A DNA stretch of 64,000 nt, from assembly GCA_002914805.1 (NCBI GenBank), contig JXTB01000185.1:473667-537666 (forward strand), written 5' to 3'. The notes under the pieces are model-generated. The model saw only the letters and a program-made list of their open reading frames with translations, searched no databases and was not told the DNA's origin. Positions 58,901 to 64,000 of this stretch are shown here, in pieces. The DNA is from Parasponia andersonii. Its lineage: Eukaryota > Streptophyta > Magnoliopsida > Rosales > Cannabaceae. The first letter of the stretch is position 1. Each line of letters starts with the position of its first letter. The position numbers and the translations under genes are program-made.

Positions 58901-59888
58901 ATCAGTAAAAAATTAGGGAAATTATTGCATTATCATGTTGTGCGCATTATGAGAGATGCCCCCACATAAAAACTAATGACTTCCAGATTTTTGGAGAAAA
59001 TCTTCAAAGAAAGAAATTTAGGAAATTATTGCAAATGACTTGAAAACAATAACTTTTAAAGTGATATTTACTATGATTGAAAGTTGAACGAAAGGCTTAA
59101 ACCATGTTCTTCAATTCTCATTCTTTCATTATTTTGATTGACTTACAAAATAAATATTAGTAGGAAATAATTAGATTTAGCAAAGATAGAGAATTGAAAT
59201 ACAAGTCTTATACCATAAAAGTGATAAACTATCATAATCTAGAAAATACATGGCTTTCTTATATAAAAAAAAAAGGAAGAAAAATACATGGCTTATACTA
59301 TATAAGTCATAAACTATCACAAGCAAGGTCAATTGTCTCAATTGTTGCCACCCTGGAACCCACAATTTCTCTAAAATGTTTGATGCAAGAAATATAAGCA
59401 TGTTCCTATCCATCTACGAAAGAGTGATGGTATTTGTACCAATTGTTTGCTATAGGTAGAATAGGAGAGCCTGGTGCCAAAAACACCTACAAAAAAACAT
59501 TTTTAAGTAAAAATAATAGTTAATTAAATTTTAGTACCATATATGAAAAGATAAAAATATTATGTAGGTCTTTAGTAAACTGACCTCAACAAATGATTTT
59601 CAATATAGCCAATAGCAATATATCTATGGGAAAGAAAATGCAATGGTACTGATCTTAACAGTAGAAAAGTAAAATATTGTTGTATTGATATCCTGACACC
59701 CAGAATCCATAGCTCCAATTATAGCCAATGATATTCATTACCAGAATAAGAATGCAATTAAAAAAAATTATAACAAATATCAAAATACATATCAAAAACT
59801 TAAAAAGGAGTGAGGCTTCCTTTCCTTCCCGACGTGTGTATATAAGCGGTCTTCAGAATCATTTTAAAACATAAGCTCTGATACCAAC
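58901..59888. other. AT-rich spacer
   Basis: No gene recognised. On the minus strand, around 59500-59310, a short open stretch (VFLAPGSPILPIANNWYKYH) follows an AG acceptor-like site, but it is broken by a stop and resembles nothing I know. At the right end, ATAAGCTCTGATACCAAC (59871-59888) is the reverse complement of the initiator-Met tRNA primer-binding site TGGTATCAGAGC. Confidence 0.45.
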
Positions 59889-61800
59889 TGTTACGTCTCT
59901 TAATTTCACACACATACGTAATGATATTTGTATAAATATTTAGTGAGATCGGGAGACACTACTCGACTTGGAACTGATGAAATAGAGAAAAATTTAAAAC
60001 TTTTTAAACTTTCTGGGAGAAAAAGAGAAATTTCACTCGTAATTATACATACTCTAATATATACATATATACACCTTTGCTACGTGGACTTCTCATAAAA
60101 TATACATAATAAACACACACAAAATAACTACAAAATCCTCTGTCAAGAAACCACAGCGTCGAAATACTCATATACACAAGCCGCGGTCAAAAAGTCGGCG
60201 CTCTTCCTCCAACTCACATATTATCTGTACCTTCTACAATGTAAGAATATTAATGAGTATAAAACTCAGTAAGTAACATATGCAGATGCAGAGTGCACAT
60301 GACATTGAATAGATAATTATATGATCGGGATCCCTACGTATATTATATTGCCTGACAAGAACGTGAATTGCATACTGAGCCACTCAGAGAACGTATAATG
60401 TATCATAAGCTATATGGAGATCTTGAGTCCCAGAGAATCCCCTCTGTGTATAGCAGAGGCCCACCCCATACCGCTATCAAAGTATTCCAGTAGAAATCAT
60501 AATGTCCCCGAAAGGACCAGAGTGTTCCCGAAGGAACCAAAGTGTTCCCGAAGGAACCATATCACATATTTTGGCGCTGGCCCGCCACACCCTATTCACT
60601 AATACTCATCAGGCAATATAAATACACCACGTGTACATGTCTCATGCAAAGTAAATGATAGATATATATATATATATATATCCACAAATTCGATATCCAC
60701 AAATTCCATAAATTCACAGAACAAAGAATGTCTTACATTATAGGTGTGACGTTACTTACTTTATTTTCGAACTTTTATACATTTTTCTGTGAAATACTCT
60801 TTGCTTAGGGTACAGTTAATGTACTCCTAGTATCTTTATATAATAAGTTTATTTTATTATTAACCATGTGATAGTATCAATTAATGTTCAAAACCAAGCT
60901 TAAAAAAAATAATTTAATTCTTATATAAAATCAAAATAAAGAATATGGTACAACAATAAAGCTTCCCTTATAAATATACCAATCCAGATCAAATAGAGCA
61001 CTTATTTTTTCAAAAGAAAGATTTGCATGAATTGTGATTAAATCCAACAGTGGTAAAAAAAATTGAAAAGAAATAAAACTTATCCATAAGTAACTAATTC
61101 GTCACAACATGTGACTTCCATAGCTTATATACCTAGACATGGAACATCATGAAAATATTACACAATAAAATGATACGTTTAATCAAGTTCACAAGTGCCT
61201 CCATATGAGATATAAACAATACTACAACAAAATACATTAACAAGGCTTAATTGAATTTCTTCCTAAGTTTATAAATCAAGTCTTCACGTTTTCTATATAC
61301 ATACAAGAAGATACATATACAAGTATAGTTATTTTCCCACAATCCCATATCTAAGCTTTCATCAATCACGGAGTCCTCCAAATAGGACATAAAAGCATAA
61401 CTATAGTAATTAATTAGGAATCATAGAAACTTTCCTAACCATTGACAAAACAATTGACGATGTAAACAAATTATATATACTCTTAAAACAAGAAAGCTAA
61501 GAACTAGTTAAATATATGTCTTGAAACGAGTAAAGTAATAAATTGATAGAAATAGAGAGATTACCTTTTATATTCAAATGGAAAAGATAGCACTAAATTA
61601 ATTTAGTCAAGCCACTATATGAGAAAAATGATGTTATACATGTGCAAATCTTCTAATAATAGAACGAGAAGGAAGGGTTTGAGGAGAATATGGGTGGCGG
61701 TGGAGATAAGTGAGATAAGGAAAAGTCGGTCTTTAATATTGTTTGGGTGTTTAGCCGACTTTGATAAAGTCGGTCTTTAATATTGCTAATTTCTTCTTTT
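59889..61800 (-). mobile_element. Probable LTR of a minus-strand Ty3/gypsy chromovirus-like fossil
   Basis: Directly right of the primer-binding-site-like GTTGGTATCAGAGCTTAT (minus strand) the plus strand begins TGTTACGTCTC, a common edge of chromovirus LTRs in plants. The ~1.9 kb to the right has long-LTR character: few ORFs, short internal repeats (60502-60560), a (TA)n run at 60662-60681 and transcription-unit-like blocks. No internal coding region follows on the left, so it is a truncated or solo remnant. The right limit is a guess. Confidence 0.45.
60502..60560. repeat. Three 20-bp tandem repeats with dyad symmetry
   Basis: GTTCCCGAAGGAACCAAAGT-like units follow one another at about 60502-60520, 60521-60540 and 60541-60560. 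Each centres on the near-palindrome TTCCCGAAGGAA. They lie within the probable LTR. Confidence 0.85.
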
Positions 61801-62289
61801 TTTGTGCGTAATGCCAATATAACACCAAAGAATCAATTTAACATTATAAAAAGACAAACAAAGTACATATAGATTTCTATTTAAAATATCAGAAACAATT
61901 AAAACAATTAGATCACGCTAAAATGTAAATGAATTATTCAATTGACATACTAATTGATATAACTAAATCCATAATTGAAAAAAAAAAAAAAAGAAAACAA
62001 ATGAACTACATGGTACTAATAAAATGATAGTTAATAAACTTAGCTAATCAAGTATATTTTAGCTACAGAATATGTAAAATTACTATAATATAAAATGTTT
62101 GACTAAATACACATCAATCGGTACTAATGAGCACATCTCGAGCATTTCACTGCAAAGTTACTTAACAAATAAAGATTATAAAATAACTAATATATACAGA
62201 AATGGATACTTAAAATTATACGCACCTAAATAATATTATTATATAAAAATGAATAGGATGTTAACATGCTATTATTGGCTCTTTTAATT
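61801..62289. other. AT-rich spacer before the last retroelement
   Basis: Nothing recognised: AT-rich DNA with A runs (61978-61993). No LTR or primer-binding site is evident immediately before the gag-like sequence that starts near 62290. Confidence 0.45.
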
Positions 62290-64000
62290 ATATGAGGAGT
62301 TGGATGTCATTTGAAAATTCGAGATATCACACTCATACATCGGGAAACCATTCGAGACTGCAAGTGGTTCATTTCAGGACCAACTTAAGACCAGAGATTC
62401 GCACAAGACTGGAGCCATTTCCAATTACTACCTTTATTGAGGCTTATGGTACAGCTCAGAGAATTGAAGCTACGCTGATTAGTGATAGAGGAACTACTAA
62501 TGGATATAAGAAAAAAGGTATAGACCGAAAAATAAAAAAGTGTCGATGGCAAGGACAGGGTTCACAGAGCAGTAGGCGCAGTGAAAGTTTTGTTTCAACA
62601 GGAAGTGGGCACTTTACTCCGTATTACTGCCACTATTGTGGTCAACAGAGCCATTTTAGAAGAAATTACCCTCAATTTTTGCAAACTCCTTCACCGACCA
62701 CCAGAGGACCACAAGGGAGTCAAGCAACTTTGATGCCCATCCTTAGTTAGCAAACTAGGCCTGCTCATTTCCAAAGCTCAGCTCTGACTTCTAACTCTTC
62801 TGTTCAACACCAATATCGTCCTCAGGTTCTACCTTCACCGCAGGATGCCAGACACCTCAGGTATTTGCAACACAAGGAGGTTATGGACAGTCCCACAGTA
62901 GTACTCCTGGATCTAGCAGTAGTCATCTGGGTAGAGGCAGAGGAAACAAAGGAAAGTGGAAAGCTCAAACCTATGCAATCATCGGGACAGAGGGATATAA
63001 TCAGCCTAGAACTAGAGTGGTTGATGATATGATCTTACTTTATCACTCTTGGGCTCACGTGTTATTTGATACTGGTGCATCACATTCCTTTAATCTGTGT
63101 CGTTTGCTAACATGTTGGGTTTAAAATCTGAAATCTTTGATCCTGCTTTTAATCTTGATACTCATTTGGGAAATGTCAATGGTGTGTCTACTATATACAA
63201 CTCTTGTTCTATCGTCATTGATGGATGTGAGTTACTAGTTAATTTGATTGTGATACCTATGAACCAATTTGATGTGATTCTTGGTATAGACTGGTTGTCC
63301 AAATATAGAGCAATAGTAGATTTTCATAGAAGAAAGGTGACTCTTCATACTGAAGATAGTTATTTAGTTGTGTATCAAGTTGGTTTAAATCCAATAAGCC
63401 TCGGTCTCTCCTGAGAGCAAATATTGGTAGGAGAAAGAAATTGGAATGTTATGGAAGCCTATTCACCATTGATAGGGAGATAGGAACTGCCGATAAATAC
63501 CTATGGATATCAAGGGTTAGTGAATTTCCTGATGTTTTTCCAGAGGATTTACTTAGATTGCCACCTGACAGAGAGATTAAATTCTGTATCGACTTAGTTT
63601 CTAGAACTCAACCAGTTTCTATTCCCACTTATCGAATGGCTCTTACAGAGATGACTGAATTAAGGGAACAACTAGATGACCTATTATCAAAAGGGTTCAT
63701 CAGGAGCAGTACCTTATCTTGGGGTGCTCCAGTTCTCTTTGCCAAGAAAGCTAATGGTACACTCTGACTTTGTGTGGATTACAGAAAGCTAAACCAGCTT
63801 ACAATAAAGAACAAATATCTTTTGCCAAGAATGGACGAGTTGTTTGACCAACTTTGTGGATCTAAATTCTTTTCAAAGATAGACTTGAGATCTGAGTATC
63901 ACCAACTAAAGATTCGTAAAGAAGATATACCAAAAACTACATTCAGGACTCGATATAGTCATTTTGAGTTTCTGGTTATACCTTTCGAATTGACGAATGC
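62290..64000 (+). mobile_element. Fossil Ty3/gypsy element, chromovirus-like, cut by the window end
   Basis: Plus-strand parts in order: the C-terminal end of gag with a zinc-knuckle-like segment (YCHYCGQQSHFRRNYP, ~62625-62672), protease (VLFDTGASHSF near 63060; FDVILGIDWLSKYRAIVDF near 63270-63325), then RT (EFPDVFPEDL near 63520, GAPVLFAKKANGTL near 63723-63764, FFSKIDLRS near 63870 and on to the edge). The wording matches the Del/Tekay group of chromoviruses. The reading frame is broken a few times, so it is a fossil. The 5' LTR and start of gag are not visible; the rest lies beyond the window. Confidence 0.85.

Noticed and set aside
59177-59413. Minus-strand ORF with LWVPGWQQLRQLTLLV
   Set aside because: Another frame of the same stretch reads equally well, both are broken, and neither matches a family I know.
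60414-60602. 62-codon plus-strand ORF
   Set aside because: It lies inside the probable LTR and is driven by the 20-bp repeats; no domain.

Overview
This is a stretch of plant nuclear DNA, almost certainly from a eudicot. The evidence is U-rich GT-AG introns, AT-rich spacers, genes for chloroplast proteins with transit peptides (CSP41a, FZL), a plant-type WPP-domain RanGAP, a FANTASTIC FOUR gene, and plant LTR retrotransposons, SINEs and MITE-like elements. I cannot fix the species; protein wording suggests a rosid, probably woody (weak inference). Host genes and transposon-rich DNA alternate.

Layout. 1-2764: a repeat with about five ~440-bp tandem units, probably part of a minus-strand LTR. 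4985-17638: a compact gene block: RanGAP1 (+, leader intron), CSP41a (-, 6 exons), an unrecognised coiled-coil gene (+, 6 exons), an intronless LYR-motif gene (-) and an unrecognised basic coiled-coil gene (-, 5 exons). 18110-24244: fossil Ty3/gypsy (Tat-like) copies with two LTRs and duplicated integrase-side sequence. 24245-30947: gene-free AT-rich DNA with two related tRNA-derived SINEs and two foldback MITE copies. 30948-36576: FZL, 11 exons, 929 aa. 36577-43199: mostly non-coding, including a probable old LTR. 43200-44144: a FANTASTIC FOUR gene. 45690-46489: an F-box-type gene remnant, interrupted by an 11.6-kb Ty3/gypsy Tat-like element (46495-58130) with two LTRs and a 5-bp target duplication. 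58131-62290: a remnant of a dehydroquinate dehydratase/shikimate dehydrogenase gene and a probable LTR. 62290-64000: the start of another Ty3/gypsy (chromovirus-like) fossil that runs off the window.

The host genes do not form one pathway. CSP41a and FZL both act in chloroplasts (RNA metabolism; thylakoid membrane remodelling), RanGAP in nuclear transport and division, the LYR protein probably in mitochondrial complex assembly, and FAF in meristem size control. Every exon boundary given was read by hand from GT-AG sites and keeps frame; there is no transcript evidence. I found no convincing wholly new system. The most distinctive signals are the paired tandem arrays plus antisense ORF in the Tat-like elements, the foldback MITE family, the SINE pair sharing a 3' end, and two intact but unrecognised coiled-coil genes.
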